Assembly (NCBI GenBank): GCA_028023455.1
Contig: JAQFVV010006313.1
Span: 2,302,992 to 2,366,991 of the forward strand
Source of the DNA: Epiperipatus broadwayi
Lineage: Eukaryota > Onychophora > Udeonychophora > Euonychophora > Peripatidae
Reading direction: 5' to 3'
DNA length: 64,000 bases
Shown: piece after piece, positions 40,878 to 52,867 of the stretch
Numbering within the stretch: the stretch's first letter is position 1
Layout of the letters: every line of letters starts with the position of its first letter
The notes under the pieces: model-generated
What the model was told of the DNA's origin: nothing
The model's input: the letters and a program-made list of their open reading frames with translations, nothing else
The model's database searches: none
Program-made: the position numbers and the translations under genes

Positions 40878-42886
40878 TAAGTTTTTTCAGAATATTTTAT
40901 TTTATAGATACCTTTAGTAAAATTTATAAAGTTATTGTAAGGATAGATAAAGAATGCTTTTCCATTAAAAATACAATGGAAAAAAATCTGAAAAACCAAT
41001 TAAAGTAAACAAGTATGATCTTAAGAACAATCAATAAATTAAATAATATGATGACTTAATCTAAAACAAATTTGAAAATAATTATAAGTTATTGCTTTAA
41101 ACAATAAGCAATATTAATTAATAGTTCATTATTTACATAAAGCAATTGTGATATCCCAAAATTGTTAATTCTATAAGTTAATTGCTCTATAATAAAATAG
41201 CCTAGCTGGATAAATAATTATATTAAATTCAATATTTATGACAGTGAAGTTCTCACATTCAAAAATAATAATATTTAGAACATTGTGTTCTATGCTAATC
41301 TGTGTGTTATTACTGACAGTCAAATTTACTTGACAAGTTTAAACAAAGTTGGAATTTGTCAAAAAAAAAACATTTAACAATTAATATTATACAATGGAAA
41401 CAGCTAATCCATTTACCAAAAGTAACATTATCAACATTGCTATTGCACTAGAATAAAATCCAAATTGTTCTTGTAAGACAATTATTTGACTAGTTTAGTT
41501 TATATTTTGTTAGGAAGTAGTTAAAATATGTTATTAAACGTGTAGTTAATAAACATATTTTTTTATAATATAGTGGATTATTAATGAATATCACTTAATG
41601 TTTATGATGATACTTTGTTTTTATTTTCTACTTTAGGTTAATTCACTTTAATAAGAAAATGTTTCATATTTGAAAAGACTATATCCAAATTATTTCATAC
41701 TTTAAAATCCAAGTGATCTTAGTATTGATATTTATAATGGAATATCATTATACATTATCTTGGTGTATTAGTAATGCCTCTTTATGCAGATAAAAACTGA
41801 CCTATAAGTTATACAATAATTGTACTGAACAAACTAATTAAATATTTTTTACTAAGATGTTAAAACTGGTAATTTTCATTTAATGAGTTTATTGATTTTT
41901 TTTTACATAAATTCGTTAAATATTACTACTAATTTAGAGATAAACAAATTTGATATGAATATTGTATAATATTAATTAATATTTAATATTATTTATTGAA
42001 CTTTTCAATTCTACTTTAGAATAATTCATTATAACAATTAATTTAATATTTAAAAATCTGATTTATTTTCATTTAATAATTTAATATTAAACTTTTTTCA
42101 GTTTGGTAGGTATAGTAATAAGACCCTTAAACTAATTTGAGATAATACCAGTGAACACTATCGCCATCTGAAGAAATATTTTAAAATGACAGGGAATGAT
42201 TGCTTAGAAAGAGTTGATAGACTAATTACTTTAGCATGATGTAAAGTTTTAAGAATTTTCTAAAAGAAAATTGACTGTTTTGTTTTAAATTTTGTTAAAG
42301 ATTAATTACATTTATATATATGCGAAAGTGCATTTTGTAATCGCTTTTTAGACGTTCTTTAAAAAGTTAATGTAATGATTTGTTTACAGTAAGTAATTTA
42401 AGAAAAGTAAGTAGTCTAAAAAAAATATAAAAAAATAAGATAAAATTTCTTTCATCTAAATTTTTTCTGCTGTAGACATGCAAGTTTACAAAAAAATTAA
42501 TTGAAAGTTGGTCTTAACCTTGATTTTTTTCTGTTCTTAATTCAATGATTTATATTTTATTACAAAGAAAATGAGATTTTTACTTCTACTTTTCAAAAAG
42601 ATGAAATTTCTTTTTAGAAAATATATCAGACTTTTTTGTTTTTTAAATTTTTTTCTACAAAAAAAGAATAATTTATGGATTCATTTTAAGTGACTAAATT
42701 ACAAATTGATATTTAAATTTTTTTATTATCTCATCTTATTTCATATTAATTAAAAGTAAACTTTTCTGATCAGTTTTTAAAGAAAAAAAAATAATAGTCT
42801 ACATATGATTTATAGAACCTCATAAATATATATATACAAAATTTCAAAACTGCCTAACACTATACTAGTAGTAAATAAAATACAAA
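40878..42886. other. AT-rich DNA without recognised genes
   Basis: 2 kb of AT-rich sequence with no supported feature. Confidence 0.6.
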
Positions 42887-43652
<766 letters not shown>

Positions 43653-43659
43653 ATAGAAA

Positions 43660-43960
43660 TTCATATAACATTGCAATATTAGTTAAAAGCAAAGTTTTAT
43701 TAAAAATTTTCCACAATCATCATTTCATCTATTAATCAGTAGTGCTTCTTAAATGAAATTCAACTAAATACCTAACATGTATAATCCAAGTAAAATAGCC
43801 TTCATATTATTCACTTCAAAAACCAACTTCCTTTAACATCAAAGGATGTCTTACTGAGATTGATAGTCTCCGGTTCAAAAAAATATCTTTTATTCTTCTT
43901 TTCAGTTCACTTTTTTCATAAAAAAGTAACTTCTGATAATGTTTTATGATCCCATATTTA
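43660..43960 (-). pseudogene. Penelope-like element remnant b (GIY-YIG C-terminus)
   Basis: This is in the same orientation as remnant a. The minus strand around 43925-43835 gives pieces of the GIY-YIG end, SEVTFF, then KSELKRRIKDIF and after a frame change an INL-like ending, aligned with EAKVVFFERNEIKRRIKESL of the copy at 48.1-48.8 kb. The downstream untranslated part (43660-43830) is similar to remnant a. It is broken by frameshifts. Confidence 0.68.
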
Positions 43961-44069
43961 ATTCATAAAATTTATATAGGTCAGTGTAAATTAATTCTTA
44001 ATAAAAGAGTTAAAGTTCATAAGAGTAGAATTAAAAAAGAGATATGAAAACTCAGATTTATATATTCAT

Positions 44070-44385
44070 AAACTGAATATGTCATAAAATATTATTATAT
44101 GATGCAGAAGTTATTTTTTATGAAAAAGTGAATCGAAAAGAAGAGTAAAAAAAAACTTTGATGATGAAATATTTCCAGTCTGAGACCCATCTCAAAAAGT
44201 CATCCTTGGAAGTTCGTTTTTGAAGTGAATGATAGGAAGGCTATTTTGTTTTGGACATATACATTGTATGTTTAGATGAATTTCACTGGACAAGGTCTAT
44301 TTGTTATTAGATAAAACCACAATTATGGAAGAATTTTAGTAAAATTTTGCTCTTGTCTAGTATTGTAATATTGTATGAATTTCTA
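44070..44385 (+). pseudogene. Penelope-like element remnant c (inverted relative to a and b)
   Basis: The plus strand at 44100-44225 reads DAEVIFYEKVNRKEE, a stop, then KKTLMMKYFQSETHL, the same GIY-YIG C-terminal region. The following untranslated sequence to about 44385 is the inverse of the corresponding parts of a and b. Only the last part of the endonuclease domain remains. Confidence 0.68.
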
Positions 44386-44441
44386 TTTTATTTATAATTA
44401 CTAGCACAGTGTTAGGCTGTATTTATTTTTAATATACAAAT

Positions 44442-44861
44442 ATTGGTTGCTATATTTACTGTGAATGTTTAGGTGATTACTGGTTGGAAACTACTTACAT
44501 CATTATCCCAGATTATCTTTAGGCACTATTTTGCTTATTATTTCTAAATAATACATGGACAATTTAAAAGTATTGCATTAAGTAATGTTTTAGATGACTA
44601 TTTATTAGTCTGCATTATAGTGACATGTTTATTTCATGTTTAAAGAGGTTTATTTAAACTTCATTGTAACAATATTTCATACTCTGTAGTCAAGTTGCAA
44701 TCTTTAAGTGTCCATATATATTCAATGGACCATTTGTAAGAATGGATTTCCATTCTTGCTATTAAAAGGTGTGAAGGTTGCATTGACAGCAGTTAGAAAT
44801 ATTGGTTGCTATATTTACTGTGAATGTTTAGGTAGTTACTGGTTGGAAACTAATTATATAT
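44442..44861. repeat. Direct repeats flanking a 0.3-kb segment
   Basis: An about 60-bp sequence containing ttggttgctatatttactgt occurs at 44446-44500 and again at 44803-44856, in direct orientation. The second copy directly precedes the solo LTR. No gene lies between them. Origin unknown; possibly an old insertion flanked by duplicated target DNA. Confidence 0.8.
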
Positions 44862-47800
44862 TCTAACCCAGTATTTATTTAGTTTAGTTTATTTGCACTT
44901 GCTGTTAAGGCAACCAAAATAAAGCAACATATCCATTAATTTTTTTCCAATATGATCTAAAATACTTTTCATATAATACAATTGTACATTCAATTCTCTT
45001 AAGCCATGCCACGATTGTAATAACAACAATAATTGATCACTTATTAATTTAAAGAATAGTTATAATAATGTTAATCTCAGGGTTCTTTGTTTCATGTAAG
45101 GAAATGCTCGGCAGTATTGTGTTGTCGCATATGACTGGCATTCTGGTCGGCTATAGGAAACATTTATTTTACTTAAATTCAATGTGTCTTCCTCTCTCAT
45201 ATCAACTGCTATATTATTTAAAGAGATGATAATTCTATTCAATAATGACGTATAATTTTGAATAACACAGCCTTTTTTTTTTTTCAGAATCTCAGTCATA
45301 ATAATAAAAAGACAAGGGTGCTTTTTGTATCCTTCCATCATCCATGACAACACAATAATATAACTAAGATTTATTACTTAGACAATTTAACTAAATGGGA
45401 ATGGAATAATGTGCAACCAAAGTTAATGGTTTGGGAATAAATTCATTTTTTCTTTTTTTTTTTTTTTTACACAAAGGTGACTGTTTAGTCTTAAGTTTTC
45501 AACTCCATAAATAATTATCATTAAACTAAAATATAATGACATATTCCGATCTGCTTAACTTTATTTATCTGGTATATTAAGTTTTTAAGAATTTGGAATG
45601 ATTTCGGACTCAAGAAAAGGTTTTGCAAATATTGTGCAAACACTTATATTTAGCATATAAAAACAAAAAAAAAAAACTGAATCTACAACAAATTTTAACA
45701 AGACTATAATTTATTATTATCACAAAAAAAAATATATGAACATTTATTCAATAATCCCATAGTAATACAAAAATATAAAATATAACTGACATTAATCTGT
45801 ATACTCTTTTGGTTATGGACTAGAGGTTAATATTTCTCCTGTATGCAATCATATGGATTGATTAACTAAAAGTACATTTCATTACCAATACATTGTTTAT
45901 TAAATTTTGGTAACCTTGTAGAAGCTTTTATTCAAAATTATTGACTAACTATTTTTTTTTTTTTAAATTGATTAATCCAATCATATGCAATATGCAAAAT
46001 ATTAAATTTATTTCTAATACATTTACTTTATTTATGGTCTTTAATGGGATAACCTATTCTAATTATAGGCCAGTTATCAGAAGGTACACTTACCATCTTA
46101 CATTTAACTTAATGCTAACTTAAGTTATGATACAAATTTTATTCATACGTATAATTTTAAATATGAGTATTATTTAATTACTAACCAGAATTAAATATTG
46201 CATTTGAATATTCCTTCAGTAAATAAGCGTTTTAAATTACGCAATTTTAATTACTTTCTCCATTGATTTACTTGTCAAATACTAGCAATATTTAGCAGCA
46301 CAATACAGATATTGATCTTAGTTACTAACGCACTATTTATACTAAAGTGGATCTTGAGGAACTAACACCTCCAATATAACCTTTATCTTGCCCGAACTTT
46401 CAAAATTAAGCACAATAATCAACACCTTCCATGGTGGAGCTATCTTTATTTTCACATGAGGAATATGGAATAACCACGAAGGTCTGTAGAGTAATCTACT
46501 ACATTAAAATATTTTGGTGGTTTCTTGCCTCTTACTTGGGCATACAACGAACACACACCAAATACAATCCTCTCCTGGGATTTAAAACGAATGAAGCATA
46601 CTAAATGCTAGATAAATTCTTGATCGTCCTATCTATGAGAATCGATCACTTGGGCTATAAACATACCCGAACATTATATTTAAAATCTTCCTCTCATGGA
46701 AAACAAAGCTTTTGGGGAGATCATTTTTCATCCCACAAAATAAATACATTATAATTATTACCTATGCGAATATTAAGCATATACCAATGCTATATCTGGG
46801 CAGGATAAGTAAATACACTGATTATAATAAACTTATGTTACCGTGTATACTTTGATCAACATCTGAAATCAATGGACATCATAGACTAAAAGTATAATAA
46901 TTTTAATTTTAATAAAGGAACATTCAAAAATAGTTGGTAGCATACTATCTTAAACTAAATAAAGTGGATGTGTTATTTAAGAATAATTAGGAATAAATTC
47001 CTCAATTAATACAGTATAAATTCGTTTCAAAACTTTAACAAGAAATATTTTGTTATAGCATTTTTTTTTTTTTTAGTTACTTCTGATAATTTTCAATATT
47101 TATTTTACCCCTTAAATATCTAAATATTTTTCTTTTATGTATCTAACATACAAAATTTCTACCTACAATTGTATGTAATAATTAAAACATATTTTATAGA
47201 TTTTTTCTTTCGTGTTAAATATCAACTTAACCTATAATAATTATATTAAAACATACCTTTGTCATTACAAGGCTATTAAATATCATTTGACCATACAGAC
47301 TTTAACCTATGTGATATAACAAAAAAATACATATCATTTATAACTTAGTTTTAAAAAATCATTAATTAACAAGTGCATACTCTCTCATTAGAAAATGTTT
47401 TTCTGTTGAGCAATTGGTCCAGGTGAAGAGCTTTATCCAGTCGTATTTCACGAAGCAAGTTTAAAAACAATAAACACATGGTATTATTTCCTTTAAATAA
47501 AAGTTTTCTCTTATTTTGTGCGTTTAATAAATTAGGTAAAGAAAAATATAGCAGAATTGAAGATTAATTCTTACTTGAATTAAACTGCTACAATTTTGGG
47601 ATCCATAGAAAATAAAATATACATATTCTAACATAACGAACAGTTGACGATAGATGATAAACATACACAATTCTTTTTTTTTTATTGACGATACGTACAA
47701 TTCATATTAGCTAGCTTACTTATGGACGGAAATGCGCAATTTTTCCGAGATTATTCTGATAATAACTGCAGCTGATTTACATGTATAGGAAGTTTTAATA

Positions 47801-47958
47801 ACTCCAACTGATGCGTAATATAATATATCATTTATTTTTATCATTAAGTCACTAAGATATTTGGTTTTGTTCATACTTTAGGAATTATAAATTTTTTTAA
47901 CGGTAACTTCTCCGTAAGAATGCCCCTATATAACTTTTCCTATATTTACTCTGAGAAA

Positions 47959-47963
<5 letters not shown>

Positions 47964-48004
<41 letters not shown>
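47964..48004. repeat. (TA)n array at the insertion point
   Basis: A TA array at the LTR position where the 3' LTR copy has its own large TA array. The Penelope-like insertion follows immediately, and a shorter TA tract (48801-48820) resumes on its other side. Confidence 0.9.
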
Positions 48005-48006
<2 letters not shown>

Positions 48007-48806
48007 TCAAAACTACCCCAAATCTAAAATTAAACCAGACCAGAATAAAAATAATATTAAAACACAACCTAAGGTTTCACTGCTACAAGCAGACTTCTCA
48101 AGTGTAAAGAAATAATAAAAAAAAAAACACAACTTATATATACTATTAAAAACTACCCACAAATCCATTCACTTCCCATCCACCCTTAATATTAAAAGAA
48201 CTCTTAAATAAGTTAATTGCTTCAGAATCATAAATTTTCAATAATAAAGACTCTTTAATTCTTCTTTTGATTTCATTTCTCTCAAAGAAGACAACCTTAG
48301 CTTCATCAAAATCAATAGTGTGGCCTGTATCTTTTTCATGGACATACAAAGCAGAACTAAGATATCTATTTTTAACTCTACTTTTATGAACCTTTACTCT
48401 TTCATTTAAACTCAAACTACTCTGACCTATGTAAACCTTCTTACAAAATAAACAAGGAATAAAATATACCACACCAGGAATAGTCTTTCTATCAAAAACT
48501 TCCTTTGTATTATTCAATAAATTATTCAATGTAACACCCCTTTTCCAAGCAATTTTCTTATTTCCAAACAATTTACTATTTCTACACACAATTTTATAAG
48601 AAGACAATTTAAATGGCAAAGAAATAAAATCATATTTTTCTTTAACCTTTACATCCTTACAAATATTACTATTAAATAAAATACTTTTAACAAATTTATC
48701 AGAGTATCCAACACTTAAATAATCTTTATAAAATTGATTGCTCTTGTTAGCACAAGATGGCACTACTATATGGAGAGTGTTGTTTTGAATTGAATTGTTT
48801 AATATA
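48005..48806 (-). mobile_element. 5'-truncated Penelope-like element
   Basis: The insertion interrupts the solo LTR: LTR sequence stops at the TA array and resumes at about 48820 (aaaaatatactggtgcataa). It carries a minus-strand frame with a GIY-YIG endonuclease and a 140-bp 3' untranslated region with a cacttgagaagtctgcttgt-type motif. The reverse transcriptase is missing. It is flanked by TA repeats on both sides. Confidence 0.85.
48146..48798 (-). CDS. Penelope-like GIY-YIG endonuclease domain (partial ORF)
   Basis: An open frame of at least 205 codons, with no true ATG: the first codon counted as a start (48763) is GTG, and the frame stays open upstream into the TA tract. Residues counted from that GTG: linker region 1-92, then the GIY-YIG domain with GVVYF (97-101), C-x2-C (CLFC), VYIGQ (110-114), Arg122, a SALYVHEKDTGHTIDF block (137-152) and RRIKESLL (167-174) with the likely metal-binding Glu171, ending in EAINL. 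These are hallmark features of Penelope-like elements, whose endonuclease nicks DNA to prime copying. The frame is intact but lacks RT and a promoter, so the element is dead although young. Confidence 0.87.
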
Positions 48807-49986
48807 TATATATATATATTTTAAAAATATACTGGTGCATAATTTAATCTTATTTATCATTATTATTATTTCCAGACAATTCTTGGTGAATAAAATATAT
48901 TTTAACATATGTATCTACATTACTTGTAAAGGCAGACAATATTGAGAAAGAGCGTGAAAATGTTTCTAGTTGATTTTCCTTGGTTTCAAAATATTTCTTT
49001 CAATTATTATTATTATTATTTTTTTCTATACCAAGAAAATATCAATAAATGACATAAAGTTAATAAATAATTATTTATCACTTGGAAATCATTTATCTTC
49101 CTTAATTTAGACATAATAACACTTTTCGTGATTCCCTTAGTTAATTCTGTCATTTTTAACTTTAGCGTGAGACAATAAATTTTTAAGTATAAAAGGTCTT
49201 TAAATAGGTAGATGGCAAAGAAAATCAGGATATCTTATCAAAAAAATTTAGCCACACATTATATTATTAAAATTTTACTTTGATTACATTTATTTCTGCA
49301 AAATAAAATGAAAAAATTGAGTTACCAAATTTCAGCACTGTTCCTTCCTTGAAAACTAAAAGCAGACTATATCTTTTTTTCAAAAAAAAAAAAAATCTCG
49401 ATTATGTAATTGGCTATCCTGTTTTGTTGTTATTTTATTTTATTTTTTACTTTAGCGACCTCTTACAGAAAAATAATCATTTGATTATAACATAAACAAA
49501 AGAAAGGAAAAACTTATTATAATCATATAGTTTTCAGTATTATTTACCTGGATTACAAAGTAATTTGACAATATAAAAATAATAATAATAAATACATTAA
49601 ATTAACAATCAGTGATGTATAATTCTTTAAACATTATTTTTTTTTTTACAAAAAGAATTTACCAGAAGTTATTGTGCTTTATGATAAGACATTCATCCAC
49701 TCTCCCCTCTACCCATCCAAAATCAATTACTGTTTAGCTTTTATACCATATTAATTTGCTCTAATTATTAATATCTCAATTAAATTATTCATGTTCTCTC
49801 TTTAAAAATGACATTGAATTATTAAATCTATTAGTTATTCACCCAAAACATGCCAAAGTGAGTAAATAGCATACTTTATTAATCAATTATTACTAATGTT
49901 ATTTTATCTTTTTATTTCTTTAAAGAATAGCATTGTTTTCCTGCAGAAATAATGCCAAGTAAACCAAGTGTCAATAACACTAGGTT

Positions 49987-49989
<3 letters not shown>

Positions 49990-50072
<83 letters not shown>
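49990..50072. repeat. (TA)n-(TG)n compound microsatellite
   Basis: About 55 bp of TA followed by about 27 bp of TG, immediately beside the LTR end. The 5' LTR of element 1 is also followed directly by a TA array. Confidence 0.95.
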
Positions 50073-50075
<3 letters not shown>

Positions 50076-52058
50076 AAAGAGTTTTTTTTATTACCAAAGC
50101 TCATGTAAAAGGCAGAAAGAGCAGTTGAGGATAAGAATATTTATTGTTACCAGTTTGTAAAATAATTAGTAGTTAAAAAATATTAAAAAGTTTATTATAT
50201 ATGTTGTACCTGTCAAAAAGAAGCCAACACATCAACAAACCCAAACTCAAAGTCGGATTCAAATCCAGGTGGTTCAAACTGAATTCAAACCCAACTCATG
50301 AGCTCAGATCAAATCAATGGATGACATATATTGACGGTACATGACTATGCGCCAAGGAACTAGCTCCACGGTTGGTGAGGACTAGAGACCCTTTTACTGA
50401 CACGAATATCAATTAACTTTGACTACTTTTAAATCGAATCATACGTATGTTCGGGTTGCCAACACAGACAGCGAGTATTAACATTTAAATAATTATAAAA
50501 GAATGATGAACTGAGAAACCAAGTATGTTAGAAAATATTTAATAATAATAATAATTTGTTTTGTTCAATAAAATATAGATTGCATTAGTTACCTCTAGTC
50601 TTTACAAGAATTTATAAATATAATAAGAGTGGCGGTCCTTATCATATGCCAACAAGTATTACACAACATGGGATTCTATGTCTATGCCCCCAACGAGAAA
50701 TATAAAGGCAGATAAAGGTATTCATTAAGAACGGAAATGATTGTTCTAATTTTATTACGGTGGAATGTGCGATTTATTTTCACATTCGGAAATCTATTCA
50801 TGAAGAGCAAAACGTATTTTAAGGCATAACTTTAATCTTGATTTGAAAACTGATTTAAACCAAATATATTTGAGAATTGGTTCGATTTTAATTTAAATCA
50901 CTTCATCACGAATTACGAGCACGGAGCGGGTTTTACCGGGACAAAGATGCACGGTACTGACGAATTACAAGGCAGAGAGTAAAATTGAAAGATGATCGCT
51001 AGTCGATGATCGAAGTCCTATGGCGGCTTGCATTTGGCAAGTCTTACGCCCTTTGACTAATGAATAGGAAAGGAAGTACTGCCTCCCTCGAGAAATTTAA
51101 ATAAGAGAATATGATCACCGACCAGCCTAACGGAGCGGAAGATGGCCCTACGTCAGCAACGTTTGATGATGATGACTTGATAGTCATCGTTGAAAAATCA
51201 AACCCATGTAAAATGCTCTACGTGATGACTTGACCAATTAATTAAAGTCAAACGAACTTTTATCGAACTATTTTAAAACATTTAGAAACTATATTAATTA
51301 TGTCCTAATATCGTGCCCTTCCTGAATATTGATATAAAATAACAAAAGCGGAATTAAAATACATTTAACCCTTTATCGACCCTTTTTGCAATAAAGACCT
51401 TTAAGATTATATTTGCATAAATAAATATTAGTGGAACAAGAAAATCATTTAACATTATTTGAATACATATATATATACTTATAACGTAGATAGGAGCTGG
51501 GGACATAGGTGAAACATTGAGCTAATAATTTATTAATAGCTAAAGGTAAGAAAAAAAATAGTAAACATGTAATATTTTCCTTTGACTCGATGACTAATAG
51601 AACTTATAAATTTAGCTCTAATGGGCGAGAATTACTATTTGAAATTAATGTTATATTATTTGCATGAGGCAAATGGAATCAAAGGGCTCATCGAGTCAAA
51701 AGATTATTGGCATATAATTTTTAAATACAACATTAATAAAGCACACTAACATATATATATATTAAACGAACCGCCAGGTAAGAAAAGAAAAAGTTTAAAG
51801 ACTAGAGATCTAAAGAATTAAGCTATAGATTTACAGTAGCATTTTATAACTAAAAGGTGTTCCAAAGATTTACATTAAAGAATAAAAGAGCTCTTAAAAA
51901 GAAGGAGTATAAAATAAAGTTCGAACTGGCCAGAAAGTTTAACATTCATATTACCATTCCGTGCTTGTCCTTAAGTTACTCCTCCAAGTTGTTGAAACGA
52001 AGGCATCATTGGTTAACTACTGGAGTAGTATTTTAGTAGCTTTCATTATTTTAGCAGA
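50073..52058. other. Less AT-rich island without an identified gene
   Basis: About 2 kb whose composition is more balanced than most of the window, especially 50240-50480 and 50900-51230, with several CpG-containing words. No long frame is present. It could be a promoter/5' flank of the possible exon at 52059, or an old non-coding repeat. A short inverted pair, tttgactcgatga near 51584 and its inverse near 51694, bounds about 120 bp. Confidence 0.45.
51583..51705. repeat. Short element bounded by 14-bp inverted repeats
   Basis: CTTTGACTCGATGA near the left edge is matched by TCATCGAGTCAAAAG near the right edge. The interior is about 95 bp and has no frame. This is a possible MITE; the evidence is limited to the inverted ends. 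Confidence 0.4.
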
Positions 52059-52316
52059 ATGATCGATCCGGAAAATGGTTCAGCAGCTCCAGTGAAGATT
52101 CCTCGGGACTTTAGGAACCGTAGCCAGATCCCTGATGTTCTAGCCCTATATCATGATGAAATACAATTTTTATACACACAGAGTTCACTGCACTACTCTA
52201 CAACCAAAACTAGTTTTTTTTTTCTTTACTTTTCAGGGCTATATATCTACTGTTCACTGATGCCTCCAGCTAGCGCTCATTTTATTATCAATCTGTTTTT
52301 TTTTTTTTATAATTAG
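52059..52316 (+). CDS. Possible first exon of an unidentified gene
   Basis: The frame opens with ATG at 52059 in a context (agcagaATGATC) preceded by a less AT-rich segment. The first 42 residues (MIDPENGSAAPVKIPRDFRN, then a SQIPDVLALYHDEIQF part) use varied, GC-richer codons unlike the chance frames nearby. After about residue 45 the frame becomes Phe/Tyr-rich, typical of AT-rich noncoding DNA, so real coding probably ends around 52180 at a splice site; several GT dinucleotides are available and none stands out. I do not recognise the protein. It could be a host exon, a stray gene fragment, or the start of a decayed element. Confidence 0.3.
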   Translation: MIDPENGSAAPVKIPRDFRNRSQIPDVLALYHDEIQFLYTQSSLHYSTTKTSFFFLYFSGLYIYCSLMPPASAHFIINLFFFFYN

Positions 52317-52867
52317 TTGTTTTCAGAAACATTCCTTCAATAAGGCTTTCAAACTAATTTTTGAATTCCTTTCCTAATTAGAAAATGAATTCTTAAAGTC
52401 TGAAATGATTTTAATTAAAAATTGAATTCTTATCTTTTTTTTTATTAATAAAACTTTACTGTTGTTTTTGAGAATTTGAAAGCCCTTGGAAGGAATGTAG
52501 CTTTTAATCGCAAAACTTTACAAATTATTTAAAAGTAAAAAAAACAAGTATTCCCGACGCAATGAAACTTTCGAACAATTATATATATTTAATATTTACA
52601 AACATATATACGCACAATCCAGGCAATTTAATATATGTAAATTCATGAACATTTTATCATGAATTTATTTAGAGAATTGATCCAATTTAAACTAAACTAA
52701 TTAATTTTACTACGTATTTGAAACAAGTTATTCATTATGAAAATTAGCGTGGATTGAACGTATAAAGCCCCATTGCATCGGAAATTTAAGGTTAGCACTA
52801 GGGTAAACAACATGAAGCCAGGATCGAACTCAGATCCGACTGCTTCAATGTATACGTGAGTATATAT
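52317..52867. other. AT-rich DNA left of element 2
   Basis: No gene. Minus-strand bases near 52835 read GAGTTCGATCC, which resembles a tRNA-type internal promoter box B, but no matching box A or tRNA fold is evident. Confidence 0.5.

Larger units (their letters stand above)
44862..49989 (-). mobile_element. Solo LTR of the element 1 family, with nested insertion
   Basis: Collinear with the 5' LTR at 5370-9647: clear homology begins at tgttaagg (44903, compare 5445) and ends at aggttaca (49989). Weaker similarity reaches back to about 44862 (TCTAACCCA). No Gag, primer site or second LTR adjoins it, so it is most simply a solo LTR left by recombination between two LTRs. It contains a 0.8-kb Penelope-like insertion at a TA array (48005-48806) and an extra 60-bp segment near 49380-49440 that the other copies lack. 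A clear target duplication is not visible because the right flank is a TA array. Confidence 0.85.

Noticed and set aside
49912-50097. His-Thr/Ile-Tyr repeat frame
   Set aside because: It is an artefact of the (TA)n-(TG)n microsatellite.
52820-52850. Possible tRNA or tRNA-derived SINE (box B-like GAGTTCGATCC on the minus strand)
   Set aside because: No box A at a proper distance and no T-arm pairing; could be chance.
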